DNA of 64,000 bases from Algoriphagus halophilus (GTDB lineage: Bacteria > Bacteroidota > Bacteroidia > Cytophagales > Cyclobacteriaceae): NCBI RefSeq assembly GCF_900129785.1, contig NZ_FSRC01000001.1:1116001-1180000 (forward strand), written 5' to 3'. The notes under the pieces are model-generated. The model worked only from the letters and a program-made list of their open reading frames with translations. It was not told the origin of the DNA and made no database searches. The position numbers and the translations under genes are program-made. This document shows, piece after piece, positions 41,848-51,636 of this stretch. Positions within the stretch are counted from its first letter, which is position 1. Every line of letters begins with the position of its first letter.

Positions 41848-42396
41848 TTAAATTCGCGGCTTCCAGGTAATTTCCTCAGCGCCTAATTCCTGACTCATAG
41901 CTCTTCCCAACACAAAGAGAAAATCCGAAAGTCTATTTAGATATTGAATTATCAAATCTGAAACTTGTTCGAAAGATGCTAATTCAACGGTGATCCGTTC
42001 CGCTCTCCTACAAACTGTTCTCGCCAAATGGCAAAATGAAACAGATTGATGTCCTCCCGGTAAGATAAATGCTTTTAAAGGAGGAAGCTCCATTTCCATC
42101 AGATCCATCTCTTTTTCCAAAAGAATAATATCCTCTAGATGAAGGTCCGGTTTTTTTACTTTTTCCTTGCCTGGAACAGTGGCTAAATCTGACCCAATGG
42201 TAAATAACCTATCTTGAATTTCTTTTAAAAGATCCCCTCTTTTTTGATTTACGGGTTGATCTCTAACTAATCCAAGGTAAGAATTTAACTCATCGATTGT
42301 CCCATAAGCATCTATTCTTAAATCAGATTTTGGGACACGAATACCCCCCAATAATGAGGTGATACCTTTGTCTCCTGTTTTTGTATAGATTTTCAT
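41848..42396 (-). CDS. PduO-type ATP:cob(I)alamin adenosyltransferase
   Basis: Adds the adenosyl group to cobalamin to make coenzyme B12. 182 residues from ATG 42396. Motifs: MKIYTKTGDKGITSLLGG (ATP site), GTIDELNSYLG, and the signature LARTVCRRAERIT and RLSDFLFVLGR of the trimeric four-helix bundle. Bacteroidota usually need it for methylmalonyl-CoA mutase. No cobalamin riboswitch or mutase gene lies nearby. Confidence 0.93.
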   Translation of the reverse strand: MKIYTKTGDKGITSLLGGIRVPKSDLRIDAYGTIDELNSYLGLVRDQPVNQKRGDLLKEIQDRLFTIGSDLATVPGKEKVKKPDLHLEDIILLEKEMDLMEMELPPLKAFILPGGHQSVSFCHLARTVCRRAERITVELASFEQVSDLIIQYLNRLSDFLFVLGRAMSQELGAEEITWKPRI

Positions 42397-42453
42397 CGGC
42401 AATCTTTTGATCTTCCGACAAAAATAAGAATCTATTTGTAAAAAAATGGATAA

Positions 42454-43170
42454 TTAGGTGTGCATCGCAACTCCACGTGTAGGATTTGGATTTATTGTGT
42501 CCGTTTCAACCAGTCCATCCCTTAATCTCACAATTCTATGGGCATAATGCGCAATGTCATCCTCGTGCGTAACCATGATAATGGTGTTTCCTTTGGCATG
42601 TAACTCATGAAACAATTCCATGATTTCATAAGAGGTTTTGGAATCTAGATTACCTGTGGGTTCATCCGCTAAAATAATACTTGGATTATTCACCAAAGCC
42701 CTGGCAATCGCCACACGTTGTCGTTGACCACCTGAAAGCTCATTGGGCTTATGCTTGGTTCTATCTCCAAGTCCAACATTGGAAAGGGCTTGAAATGCCA
42801 ATTCTTCTCTGTCTTCTTTGCTATATCCTGCATAGACCAATGGCAAGGCTACGTTTTCCAGACAGGTAGCTCGTGGAAGTAGGTTAAAAGTCTGAAATAC
42901 AAATCCGATTTCTTTGTTTCGAATCTCTGCCAATTCATTTTCAGTCATGTCACTGGCATCTTTATTATTTAGAATATAGGTGCCAGAAGTAGGGGTGTCC
43001 AAGCATCCGATGATATTCATCAAGGTAGATTTTCCTGATCCAGAGGGACCCATAAATGCTACATATTCACCTTTATCTACTGTAATGGATACAGACTTAA
43101 GAGCCTGAATCACTTCAGCTCCCATTTTATAGGTTTTATTTATTTCATGGGTTTCAATTACTCTGCTCAT
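42454..43170 (-). CDS. ABC transporter ATPase, LolD/MacB type
   Basis: 238 residues. Walker [15 protein letters not shown]-loop VFQTFNLLP, signature [15 protein letters not shown], Walker [13 protein letters not shown] and H-loop VTHEDD. The pattern [12 protein letters not shown] with [16 protein letters not shown] is that of the MacB/LolD group, which acts on lipoproteins, macrolides or cell division through a FtsX-like permease. The permease is not in this window. Confidence 0.9.
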   Translation of the reverse strand: MSRVIETHEINKTYKMGAEVIQALKSVSITVDKGEYVAFMGPSGSGKSTLMNIIGCLDTPTSGTYILNNKDASDMTENELAEIRNKEIGFVFQTFNLLPRATCLENVALPLVYAGYSKEDREELAFQALSNVGLGDRTKHKPNELSGGQRQRVAIARALVNNPSIILADEPTGNLDSKTSYEIMELFHELHAKGNTIIMVTHEDDIAHYAHRIVRLRDGLVETDTINPNPTRGVAMHT

Positions 43171-43256
43171 GGATGCTATTTTTTGCTGAAGATAAATTAT
43201 ATGCGTTAAAAAATTAAAAGTAGACTAGTGAAATTACGTGAAATATATGGCTAAGT

Positions 43257-46037
43257 TTAAAAATTAAGTTTTTCCAGTTCAGAATCAGACACCCATTCCC
43301 TCAGTTTTGCTAATGCATCATCAGCATAATTATCCAGGTTAATCCTTCTCGCAGCCTGTATTTTCCGGATCCATAATAAAGGATCATGATTAAACTGAGA
43401 TATATCATTCAATAATTCATATTGAGTGAGTGGATCATTAATCCTTTCTGCAGCAGCTAATACCAAAGGAGTGAAATAAGGATTAGCCGTTAATTCCTCG
43501 CCAAGTCCCAGCCAATGAGTGAAAGATGTCAAGGTTTCCTCCTTTTGCCAGTTTGGATCGGCAAGGAATTTTGCTAATTCTTCCCTGTTTTCAATATGGC
43601 CTGCTAAATAGGTTCCAACTTCTTGGATTTGATTTACTTCCAAACCATGGGCCTTGTAACTAAGGAGTCTAACAGACAGATCTAATTTTAATTCAGAATC
43701 AGGGAATGATTTCCATTCAGAAAATAAGCGTTGAGGGAATGATTCATGAAGGTTTTTGATCAAGTCAAAATACTGTTTGCTGATCCCGGCTGATTCTGAT
43801 AAAAATTCAGGCGAAATAACTTGATATTCAGTTTTGATTTCTTCGGCATTCCCATTGTATCCTGAGAGAAGCAAAATCGCGATATGGTGGGGTTGAAATG
43901 CCTTGAAGCCTTTTTCTTCAGCCACAATCAACTCTCTAGCTGCTTTTTTGAAATCAAGGTTTTGAGCTAATACCTGAGAAGAAAGATTTAAATAATAACC
44001 TGCAGAACCTGGGTTTCTAAACGCTAAGCCATTCAAATTTTTGACTGCTTCAGAGATTCTTCCTGCACCTAAACTTCTGATGACCGCTGTTTCCTGGATA
44101 TCCATTAAATAATCTGCCATTTCTGGCTGCTTACTGAGGCTATCCAAAAAGGTCAGTTCCTGGCTAGGGTCGGATCGGTCTCTATCCGAAAGTAAATTTC
44201 TCCAGCCTGCATGGAGGAGCATGGGGCTTTGTTCTTTTTCTAAACCGGATTTGATGGCACTTTTTAACGCATTACTGGATAAATTGGCGGACGCATTGTT
44301 CAATGCCAACTGATTGATTTGTCCAATTAAGTCTGCTGGATTTTCATTCATTTCACCCTTGAAGCCCAATTTTGTCCGCAAAGCCGATAAATTAGATAGC
44401 AGGGTAGGATGGTTTTGAGCATGTTCCTCCAGTGTTTGCACGGCTTTTTCTTCCTGGTTTATCTTGACATAGAAAAGCGCGAGATTATTGGCTAAATAAG
44501 GATTGGAAGGAAACATATCCAGCCCTTTTTCCAAGTAAAAGATCGATTCAAACAGTTTGTCTTCCCGATGTAATCGATTACTTAAAAGGATGATATTATC
44601 TACTTGGGGATATTCTGCAAAACTCTCTTCCAAATGTTGCTTCGCCAAGGTAGGTTGGTTCAATTCAAACAGGAGCTGTGCAGTGAGGTGTTTTGCCTTG
44701 TTGTTTTTTCTGTATTTAGCCCAGGAGTTTTCATAGAGAATACTTGCTTCCAGCTGTTGACCTGATTGGTAATAATAATCTCCCATTATATTATTCGTCA
44801 GGGCATTCAGCTGAACCGAGATGATCCCTTCTGCATAGATGGTCAGCACCAAGATTGCCATTAAGCCCCCAATCCGAAGATGATAATAGGGGAGCGAATA
44901 CGGTTTATAAAGAATTTCATCAATGGCCTTTCCAGAATCCATGATGGACAAAAAATTACTAAAAAGGTATACGATAAAGAAGAGTGTAAATCCTATCTGA
45001 CTATAGAGAAATAGATGCTTTACCAGTTCTTCGCCCGGTTGATTTCCGCTTATAATAAGTTTCCAGCAAAGCCATAAGGTCAGTCCAAAACCTAAGAGAT
45101 GGAGTATTTTTAGGGTTTTTCCATCTGCAGCCAACTTCGGTATTTGGTTGATTTTTGAATTGAAAGATACCCATCCCAATGCTCCAACCGGAATTAATAG
45201 ATATAGGGGAGAAAATCCGAAAAATGGAGTGACTAAATCTCCTGTCATCTCCATAAACAATAGAAAAAGTGTGGCAAGATATCCTATAGAAATAATCCCC
45301 ATTTGGTAGGAGATTTTCATGCCTAAGTCCTTATTCGTTCTTGCCAAAAGAATATAGATTCCTGAAACAAAACTATGTCCATTCCAAAATATCCAGGCAA
45401 TACATAAACCCAAGGCCATAACTGTTGAATACTCTGAAATAAATAGGATTGGTTGGGTGATGGGACTAAGCTTAACCAAGATAAAAATGGCCAGCCCAAA
45501 GCTCATGGTAGTGATCAACCATTTAAGGATAAATGATAAATTCTGACCCCAGATATGAAGAAAAATAACAGGAACCAAAGAACCCACTAAAACAATGATC
45601 AAGGGTAAATTAGCACTAGCTCCCCCGATATTTAACCCATTGAAATTACAAAGTGTAACCAATACGATCCAACCGATCCCTCCAGCTACAATTGCCATTT
45701 TATTGAATCCCGAGAGCATGGTCAAAAAAGAGGAGGCTATTAGAAAGACCAATCCAAAAAAGAAATAGGACTCCATTGGATTAATTGCCATGGGTAAGGA
45801 ATGAAATTCCTGAAAAATCAAAAAGTTGTCAATGTTGATAGGGTAGGCAAGCGGCCCTATTTGAACCCAATCAAATGGCACGGCAATCCTGTCCAAAAAT
45901 GTTGCACTTTCTATCACCTCATAAGGCATGGGGTCCAATACCAAGTAATAAAGTGCAAAAAGCCCTCCAGCTATCAGAAGTAGGAGGGCAAGTAGACTGG
46001 AAATTTGATAGCCTTGATTTGAATTTTTTAGACTCAT
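43257..46037 (-). CDS. Large polytopic membrane protein fused to a TPR domain
   Basis: 926 residues. The first 390 contain about 11 hydrophobic helices (SLLALLLLIAGGLFALYYLV, FFFGLVFLIASSFLTML and onward). From about 415 follows a long TPR domain (SILYENSWAKYRKNNKAKHLTAQLLFELNQPTLAKQHLEESFAEYP, NNLALFYVKINQEEKAVQTLEEH), then more helical pairs to the end. The TPR part probably faces the periplasm or cytoplasm and binds protein partners. No family was identified. Its start overlaps the last base of gatC and may be co-transcribed with it. Confidence 0.75.
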   Translation of the reverse strand: MSLKNSNQGYQISSLLALLLLIAGGLFALYYLVLDPMPYEVIESATFLDRIAVPFDWVQIGPLAYPINIDNFLIFQEFHSLPMAINPMESYFFFGLVFLIASSFLTMLSGFNKMAIVAGGIGWIVLVTLCNFNGLNIGGASANLPLIIVLVGSLVPVIFLHIWGQNLSFILKWLITTMSFGLAIFILVKLSPITQPILFISEYSTVMALGLCIAWIFWNGHSFVSGIYILLARTNKDLGMKISYQMGIISIGYLATLFLLFMEMTGDLVTPFFGFSPLYLLIPVGALGWVSFNSKINQIPKLAADGKTLKILHLLGFGLTLWLCWKLIISGNQPGEELVKHLFLYSQIGFTLFFIVYLFSNFLSIMDSGKAIDEILYKPYSLPYYHLRIGGLMAILVLTIYAEGIISVQLNALTNNIMGDYYYQSGQQLEASILYENSWAKYRKNNKAKHLTAQLLFELNQPTLAKQHLEESFAEYPQVDNIILLSNRLHREDKLFESIFYLEKGLDMFPSNPYLANNLALFYVKINQEEKAVQTLEEHAQNHPTLLSNLSALRTKLGFKGEMNENPADLIGQINQLALNNASANLSSNALKSAIKSGLEKEQSPMLLHAGWRNLLSDRDRSDPSQELTFLDSLSKQPEMADYLMDIQETAVIRSLGAGRISEAVKNLNGLAFRNPGSAGYYLNLSSQVLAQNLDFKKAARELIVAEEKGFKAFQPHHIAILLLSGYNGNAEEIKTEYQVISPEFLSESAGISKQYFDLIKNLHESFPQRLFSEWKSFPDSELKLDLSVRLLSYKAHGLEVNQIQEVGTYLAGHIENREELAKFLADPNWQKEETLTSFTHWLGLGEELTANPYFTPLVLAAAERINDPLTQYELLNDISQFNHDPLLWIRKIQAARRINLDNYADDALAKLREWVSDSELEKLNF

Positions 46038-46324
46038 TATTCTAATACTTTCGGAACTCTAAAGTATTCTGCATCTCTTTTTGGAGCATTTTTTAAAGCA
46101 GCTTCATGATTTAAATGTGTGCCACTGACATCTTCTCTCATATCATTTACTTCTGAAGACATAGTGGTTAAAGGTTCTATATTGTCCGTGTTTATTTCAT
46201 TCAACTGTTCTACCCAGTCCAAAATCTGACTCATGTCCCGAGACATTTTTTCAGCACTGTTTTCATCAAATTCCAATCTGGCTAAATGAGAGATTTTTTT
46301 GATGGTGGTTTTATCGATTCTCAT
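46037..46324 (-). CDS. gatC: Asp/Glu-tRNA(Asn/Gln) amidotransferase subunit C
   Basis: 95 residues, usual length. Features IKKISHLARLEFDENSAEKMSRDMSQILDWVEQLNEINTDNIEPL and the C-terminal FRVPKVLE of GatC. It stabilises the GatA/GatB complex that forms Gln-tRNA or Asn-tRNA. It shares 1 bp with the downstream membrane gene and 4 bp with plsC upstream (ATGA). gatA and gatB are not in the window, as is common in Bacteroidota where the genes are scattered. Confidence 0.93.
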   Translation of the reverse strand: MRIDKTTIKKISHLARLEFDENSAEKMSRDMSQILDWVEQLNEINTDNIEPLTTMSSEVNDMREDVSGTHLNHEAALKNAPKRDAEYFRVPKVLE

Positions 46325-47052
46325 AAGTTTTCGGCATCTAAATTCAATTGATTCTGAATGACATTAAAACATTTTTGTTTCAAGGTTTCCTCAGTGTCTT
46401 CCTCAGTAGGTAAGATCACTTCATGGATCACCATTTTTGCAGGCCTCCAATTTAGTAATAACTTACCGTCATCAGGCAAAATTATATGATTATAAGATAA
46501 AGTGACCGGGATAATGGGGATTTGTTTGGATATGGAAATTTTGAATGCTCCGATTTTAAAAGGAATCATCTGAGGAGGGTTTTTGGTGTAAATACCTCCT
46601 TCCGGGAAAATGATCAATCCACTTCCATGCTCAATGGCAGCAATAGATCTTCTCATAGTTTCCGCTCGGCTTTTAAGTCGCTCACGATCCACTGCGATAT
46701 GTAACTGTTTGAAGTAATAACCAAATAATGGAGCTTTTCTGATAGAAGCTTTTCCCACAAACTGAACATCTCCGGGAATAAATCCCATCATGGGAATGTC
46801 TAAGTAGCTGAAGTGGTTTGCTACGAAAATATAAGGTTGCCCCTTTTTTGTTTTAGCTCTATTCTCGATTTTAACAGGCAGGAAAATCAAAGAGAAATAT
46901 ACTCTGGCCCAATATCGATTGATCTTTCTTCCAAATTTTTTGAAACCTGGAATCCATATGCAGATCAGTATAAAAGGGAAAATCAGAATAAAGCTTATGA
47001 TAAAAAGAAGCCCTGCATATCCTGAATAAATTCTTCTCAAAATCTTATTCAT
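46321..47052 (-). CDS. plsC: 1-acyl-sn-glycerol-3-phosphate acyltransferase
   Basis: Adds the second acyl chain in phospholipid synthesis. 243 residues, with a hydrophobic N-terminal anchor. Acyltransferase block I NHFSYLDIP (His and Asp of the NHx4D catalytic motif), block II around VGKASIRKAPLFGYYFK, block III IIFPEGGIYT. Overlaps the globin gene by 8 bp and gatC by 4 bp, so the three are one transcription unit. Confidence 0.93.
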   Translation of the reverse strand: MNKILRRIYSGYAGLLFIISFILIFPFILICIWIPGFKKFGRKINRYWARVYFSLIFLPVKIENRAKTKKGQPYIFVANHFSYLDIPMMGFIPGDVQFVGKASIRKAPLFGYYFKQLHIAVDRERLKSRAETMRRSIAAIEHGSGLIIFPEGGIYTKNPPQMIPFKIGAFKISISKQIPIIPVTLSYNHIILPDDGKLLLNWRPAKMVIHEVILPTEEDTEETLKQKCFNVIQNQLNLDAENL

Positions 47053-47422
47053 GATTGATCATATGGTTGGCCACTTTGATAAAGTATCCCAGCATCAACT
47101 CTTTGACATTAGGATCTAGGTCCATTTGATCTATAGCAGTCATCATGGCATTGAGCCAGTGGTTTCTCATTTTGCTATCGATCTTCCAATTAAGATGCCT
47201 CATCCTCAATCTTGGGTGCCCTCTTTGTTCGGAGTAGGTCTGAGGTCCTCCGAAAACCTGAAGTAAAAATAAAAAAAGACGTTCTTCTGCAGGAGCCAGA
47301 TCCTTTTCAGGGTACAGGCTTCTTAATGCTTCATTTTTTTTAACTTCTAAATAAAATAAGTGGGAGAGATGACGGATTTTTTCTTCTCCTATCTCTTCAT
47401 AAACAGACTGAAATGGATTCAT
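47045..47422 (-). CDS. Group II truncated hemoglobin
   Basis: 125 residues, a compact 2-on-2 globin. The block FGGPQTYSEQRGHPRLRMRHLNWKID contains the E-to-F helix features and the proximal His (MRH) of group II globins. These bind oxygen, NO or sulfide. Its 3' end overlaps plsC by 8 bp. Confidence 0.9.
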   Translation of the reverse strand: MNPFQSVYEEIGEEKIRHLSHLFYLEVKKNEALRSLYPEKDLAPAEERLFLFLLQVFGGPQTYSEQRGHPRLRMRHLNWKIDSKMRNHWLNAMMTAIDQMDLDPNVKELMLGYFIKVANHMINHE

Positions 47423-47450
47423 GCTGCAAACTTAAGGAATTCCAAAAAGT

Positions 47451-48800
47451 TTAAGCCTCTGATTTTTTGACTTTCAGAGAAGTTCCTTCCGTCGAAATGA
47501 CAATGATGGGCTCTCCCTTGTCTATAAATTCTCCCCTGGAATAGGCATCATAAATTTCACCTTCAATTTCCACCCTTCCGCTAGGTCGCAGTCTGGAATG
47601 AACAATCCCTTTTTGTCCTTGTAAACTCTCTGAATAGAAACTGGAAGTATAACCATCTCGTTTTTGTTGGGTTCCAGCTAGGGAAATGGCACTGAATGCC
47701 TTCCATTCATTGACCTTTGGAGTGAGCCAAAAAACGATCCCCACAGATGCAATAGCCGCCAAGATCACCGTCAGTAAGGCGGTAAATAATTCAGAGGCTG
47801 GGACAAATTCAAAGTCAAAGTTTTCATTGGGGAGCATGCCCAATACCAATCCGGAAAGGATACAGGTGATCCCCAGAATTCCAAAAATCCCAAAACCGGG
47901 AATGACAAAAAGCTCTAGCGCCAAGAGAATAATTCCCGCAACAAAAACAATGATTTCCCAGTTGTCGGCTAAGCCATTTAAATAATAGGGAGTAAAATAC
48001 AATACGACTGCAATCAAAGATGCTACTAAAGGAAAACCTACTCCAGGTGTTTGCAATTCAAAATAGATTCCACCTATGATGATGAGGATTAAAAAACCAC
48101 TCACCGCTGGACTAAGAAAAAAAGCAATGATTTTTTCGGTAAAGTCGGTTTGATAGGAAATGAGGTTGGCATCTGAAAGATTTTGATCTTGAATAAGTTG
48201 ATCCATTGAATTATACTCTCCATCACAAAATCCATATTTTTTTGCTTCCGAAACGGAAAATGTAATCACAGAACCAGCCTCACTTATCCCCTCGATTTCT
48301 ATATTCTCATCTACCATGGCTTCCGCAATTTTTGGATCACGCCCTTTGGCTTCAGCCGTACTTCTCATCATGGACCGCATGTAGGATTGATATTTGTCCG
48401 GTGCAGCGGCTCCATCCATGCCATTTACCACGGTGGCTGCTCCAATACTTCCCCCAGGGGCCATAAATATTTTATCACTGGCAATGGAGATTAAAGCTCC
48501 AGCTGACGCAGCATCCTTATTGATAAAAACATAAACAGGAATGGAGGATTCCAAGATCATAGTTCTGATGTCATCGGCATCATTGACTGCCCCTCCATAG
48601 GTATCCATTTCAATGATGATAAGATCTGCAGACGCTTCTTTTGCCTGTTCTAGTGCCAACTTCACTTTTCGATTCATGGCAGGGTCAATGTCCTCATCGA
48701 TTTTAAATGTAAATACGGTATTTACAGCTTGGTCTTGAGCTTTTAAGAGCAAAGGGAAAAAGACTAGTAAGGTAAAGAGATGTCTAATTAGGGTCTTCAT
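47451..48800 (-). CDS. NfeD-type ClpP-class membrane serine protease
   Basis: 449 residues: signal peptide to LLKAQ, a ClpP-class protease domain (about 25-225) with DAASAGALISIASDKIFM carrying the catalytic Ser and DPKIAEAMVD carrying the general-base Lys, 4-5 membrane helices (240-350), and a C-terminal NfeD OB-fold domain (HSRLRPSGRVEIEGEIYDAYSRGEFIDKGE). Such proteins team with stomatin-like proteins; none is adjacent. Starts 29 bp after the globin gene on the same strand when read downstream. Confidence 0.88.
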   Translation of the reverse strand: MKTLIRHLFTLLVFFPLLLKAQDQAVNTVFTFKIDEDIDPAMNRKVKLALEQAKEASADLIIIEMDTYGGAVNDADDIRTMILESSIPVYVFINKDAASAGALISIASDKIFMAPGGSIGAATVVNGMDGAAAPDKYQSYMRSMMRSTAEAKGRDPKIAEAMVDENIEIEGISEAGSVITFSVSEAKKYGFCDGEYNSMDQLIQDQNLSDANLISYQTDFTEKIIAFFLSPAVSGFLILIIIGGIYFELQTPGVGFPLVASLIAVVLYFTPYYLNGLADNWEIIVFVAGIILLALELFVIPGFGIFGILGITCILSGLVLGMLPNENFDFEFVPASELFTALLTVILAAIASVGIVFWLTPKVNEWKAFSAISLAGTQQKRDGYTSSFYSESLQGQKGIVHSRLRPSGRVEIEGEIYDAYSRGEFIDKGEPIIVISTEGTSLKVKKSEA

Positions 48801-49006
48801 ATAGATTTGTACGCAATTGCAAGGAAAATATACGAAAAGGCAGCGGAAACTGCTGTTTTTACCAACTTTGGTTTAAAAAATCTCATCTTTGTATTCTCAA
48901 GATTAATCACAGGATTATTGTTTTCTAGCATAATTCTTGTTTCTACTGCAAATCGAAATTAATCTTGTATTTAGAATACATCAATTATTCAATCCCAACA
49001 CGTATT

Positions 49007-50197
49007 ATGATTTTCGGATCTAGATTCCATGTAGCCATATTCTCAGGTTTTCTAATGATTTCAAGTGCTTCCCTTGCTTCAGAAATGACAAGTATAGATT
49101 CAGTAGGAGTGGAGAGAGTTGGTGACAAGACTTATATCCTTCACGCTGTAGAGCCTAAAGAAACTCTTTTCGGAATTAGTAGACGTTATGCAGCTCCGGT
49201 AAGTGAAATTATTGAGTCAAATGCGGTTCTAAAGCAAGGACTGAAGATTGGTCAGACGATTCGGGTTCCATTTATTGCTAAATCCGAAATTCCTGATGGG
49301 GCAAGTCTTCATAAAGTAGTCCCTGGAGAGACCCTTTTCTCCATTTCAAAAAAATATGGAGTGACTGTGAGTGAGGTGATGCAATGGAATGAGTTGAAAG
49401 GAAATGACTTAAGCGTGGGGCAAGCGCTTATTATTAAAAAGCCAGTTGCGGCAGCTCAACCCAAAGTGGAACCAGTGGTTCAAGAAAGCCCAAAGACGGA
49501 AGTTGCAGTAGTCACTACCACCAACACTACTACTTCTGCTCCCGTGAAAAAAATGGAGTCTGAAAAGCCAAAAGTGGTTGAAAAGGAAGCTGAAAAGCCA
49601 GCTCCTGCACCTGAAAAAGTTGAATTGAAAGAAGTGGCAGAGAAAAAGGCTGCGGAAAATGCAGTGCCTATTGCACCTGGAGAATGGGTTTCCCATGAGG
49701 TGAAATCTGGTGAAACGTTATTTTCCATTGCCAATCAATACCAAGCAAGAGTGGAAGATTTGATTACCTGGAATGCTTTAACCTCCAATAATGTTCGAGT
49801 AGGACAAACCCTGAAAGTGGGTAGAGGAGAAGTAGGTCCTTCTACAGTGCCAATTGTTGGGACACCAAGAGTGGTTTCCGATGCAGATGAAATGAACATC
49901 CCCGCCAATCCAGATAATGCTTCCGGAGGTTTTAAAAACATTAAGGAAACTGGACAGGCTGAATTGATCGAAGGGACTGGAGGTCATAAAAAATATTTGG
50001 TACTTCATAGAACGGCTCCTGTTGGGACGATCATGAGAATTAAAAATGAAGAAAACGACGTAACTATTTTTGCCAGAGTGGTGGGAACACTTCCTGAGAC
50101 GGGAGATAATAGCAAACTGGTAATCAAGTTATCTCAAGCGGCTTATGATCAACTGAAAGCCGTGAATCCAAGATTCCCTGTAGAAGTCATGTACTAA
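49007..50197 (+). CDS. LysM peptidoglycan-binding protein with C-terminal barrel domain
   Basis: 396 residues from ATG 49007; the longer TTG start is less likely. A signal peptide ends at SLASE. Three LysM modules: LHAVEPKETLFGISRRYA, VVPGETLFSISKKYGVT, and EVKSGETLFSIANQYQ, each ending in an I/L-R-V-G-Q element. A Pro/Glu/Lys linker (residues 165-225) joins the second and third. The last 90 residues (ELIEGTGGHKKYLVLHRTAPVGTIMRIKNEENDVTIFARVVG) look like a double-psi beta barrel of the RlpA type, with a possible role in cell-wall remodelling. Not essential residues for catalysis were identified. Confidence 0.85.
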   Translation: MIFGSRFHVAIFSGFLMISSASLASEMTSIDSVGVERVGDKTYILHAVEPKETLFGISRRYAAPVSEIIESNAVLKQGLKIGQTIRVPFIAKSEIPDGASLHKVVPGETLFSISKKYGVTVSEVMQWNELKGNDLSVGQALIIKKPVAAAQPKVEPVVQESPKTEVAVVTTTNTTTSAPVKKMESEKPKVVEKEAEKPAPAPEKVELKEVAEKKAAENAVPIAPGEWVSHEVKSGETLFSIANQYQARVEDLITWNALTSNNVRVGQTLKVGRGEVGPSTVPIVGTPRVVSDADEMNIPANPDNASGGFKNIKETGQAELIEGTGGHKKYLVLHRTAPVGTIMRIKNEENDVTIFARVVGTLPETGDNSKLVIKLSQAAYDQLKAVNPRFPVEVMY

Positions 50198-50228
50198 AAG
50201 GACTTTTTAGGAAAAGAATTTATCAATG

Positions 50229-50252
50229 AACCCCGGCCTTGTCGGGGTTTTT
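50229..50252 (+). terminator. Terminator after the LysM gene
   Basis: Stem AACCCCG (50229-50235) / CGGGGTT (50243-50249), 7-nt loop, then TTTTA. Confidence 0.85.
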
Positions 50253-50314
50253 AATTTCCCTCATTTGGTCCATATTTTTTGATTATACTTTATAGAGGGC
50301 TAATTTTGTGGCTG

Positions 50315-50869
50315 ATGAATAAGGCTCAACTCATTTTCCACCACATCTTTCGCTTTATCTGGAATGCCATTTTTGTCATTTCCTATCCGATCTTGGCAAG
50401 CTTTGGATTACTTTTTATTGGCCTAACGTATTTGTTTTCACTACTCTCCAGATTCCTTACACGATTGAAACCAGAAGGATCCAAAGTGGTATTGAAAGAG
50501 GAGGAATGGGAAACGCTTCCTTTTTCCAACGACTTATTGGAGGCTAAACTCTGCAAACAAATTATGTTCGGACCCTCTGGTTTCAAATTGAGGAGGAAAG
50601 ATGGAGTGCCTACCGTCTTAAGTGATTATGTGTTTGGAAATAAAGTCAGGATTTTAGAAGAAGGTTTTCTTCTTGAAAAATGGAATAGTACGGAATCCAA
50701 AAACTTACCGGATTTTGATATTTGTCTTTATAATCCTGATGCAGATACCTTAAAGCCATTGACGAATATTAAATGTTTTGACTGGCATGTTTCCGAAAAG
50801 GTGGACAATGAACTTTCCTTCAAATGGTTTGACGGAACGCAAGGAGGAGAAGTGAAAGTTGCACTTTGA
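50315..50869 (+). CDS. Hypothetical membrane-anchored protein
   Basis: 184 residues from ATG 50315 (an earlier TTG at 50279 is in frame). Two N-terminal hydrophobic helices (FRFIWNAIFVISYPILASFGLLFIGLTYLF-like) are followed by a soluble domain of mixed alpha/beta type (TLPFSNDLLEAKLCKQIMFGPSG, VRILEEGFLLEKWNSTES, FDICLYNPDADTL). No family was recognised. Its stop TGA overlaps the ATG of the next gene by one base, so it is coupled to it. Confidence 0.6.
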   Translation: MNKAQLIFHHIFRFIWNAIFVISYPILASFGLLFIGLTYLFSLLSRFLTRLKPEGSKVVLKEEEWETLPFSNDLLEAKLCKQIMFGPSGFKLRRKDGVPTVLSDYVFGNKVRILEEGFLLEKWNSTESKNLPDFDICLYNPDADTLKPLTNIKCFDWHVSEKVDNELSFKWFDGTQGGEVKVAL

Positions 50870-51636
50870 TGCATCATCTGAAGGAATTCTTAGATGAAAA
50901 AGTAGTTCAATATAACCAGCCCGGTTTTATTGAAAATGATCCAGTGTCGATTCCCCATTACTATTCCAAAAAGGAGGATATTGAAATCACTGGTTTCTTC
51001 GCCGCTATTTTGGCTTGGGGCCAGCGAAAGACCATTATTAATAAGTGCAAGGAACTGTTTCAACTGATGGATCATGCTCCTCATGACTTTTTAATCCACC
51101 ATCAGGAACAGGACTTGAAGCCGTTTTTAAACTTTAAACACCGTACCTTCAATGATATTGATACCCTGTATTTCATTCATTTTTTAAGTTGGTTTTATAA
51201 AAATCATCGCTCTCTCGAAGAAGCATTTTTGTTAGGATGGAAAGAAGGGGATGAGGCCATGGAGCCCATGTTGAAATCATTTCATGACTTTTTCTTCCAT
51301 CTTCCAGAAGCCCCTCAAAGAACCAGAAAGCATATTGCCACCCCAGCTCGAAAAGCAGCATGTAAAAGGATCAATATGTATTTACGTTGGATGGTTCGTA
51401 AGGATGATTCGGGAGTAGATTTCGGGATTTGGAACCAGATTCAGCCTTCTCAACTCATATGTCCCTGTGATCTCCACGTAGATAGAGTGGGGCGGAAGTT
51501 AGGATTGATTACCAGAAAACAAACCGATTGGTTGACTGCCATAGAACTCACTGAAAGGCTGAGGGAATTTGATGCAAAGGATCCGGTGAAATATGATTTT
51601 GCACTTTTTGGCTTAGGAATAGAAGAGAAATTTTAA
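50869..51636 (+). CDS. TIGR02757/DUF2400 family protein
   Basis: 255 residues. The text matches this conserved family: DPVSIPHYYSKKEDIEITGFFAAILAWGQRKTII, then RTRKHIATPARKAACKRINMYLRWMVR and LICPCDLHVDRVGRKLGL. It resembles HhH-GPD-like DNA-repair proteins and has a CPCDLHVDR that could be functional, but no activity is proven. The ATG overlaps the stop of the preceding gene (TGATG), and the 3' end overlaps pepA by 4 bp. Confidence 0.88.
   Translation: MHHLKEFLDEKVVQYNQPGFIENDPVSIPHYYSKKEDIEITGFFAAILAWGQRKTIINKCKELFQLMDHAPHDFLIHHQEQDLKPFLNFKHRTFNDIDTLYFIHFLSWFYKNHRSLEEAFLLGWKEGDEAMEPMLKSFHDFFFHLPEAPQRTRKHIATPARKAACKRINMYLRWMVRKDDSGVDFGIWNQIQPSQLICPCDLHVDRVGRKLGLITRKQTDWLTAIELTERLREFDAKDPVKYDFALFGLGIEEKF

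Noticed and set aside
40737..41860. T-box or leucine leader attenuator before ilvE
   Set aside because: The 43-bp interval is too short for either and holds only the palindrome; no leader peptide or T-box core was found.
49440..49680. Repeat-like Pro/Glu/Lys segment in the LysM protein as a recombination hot spot
   Set aside because: The segment is a low-complexity linker with no exact DNA repeats.
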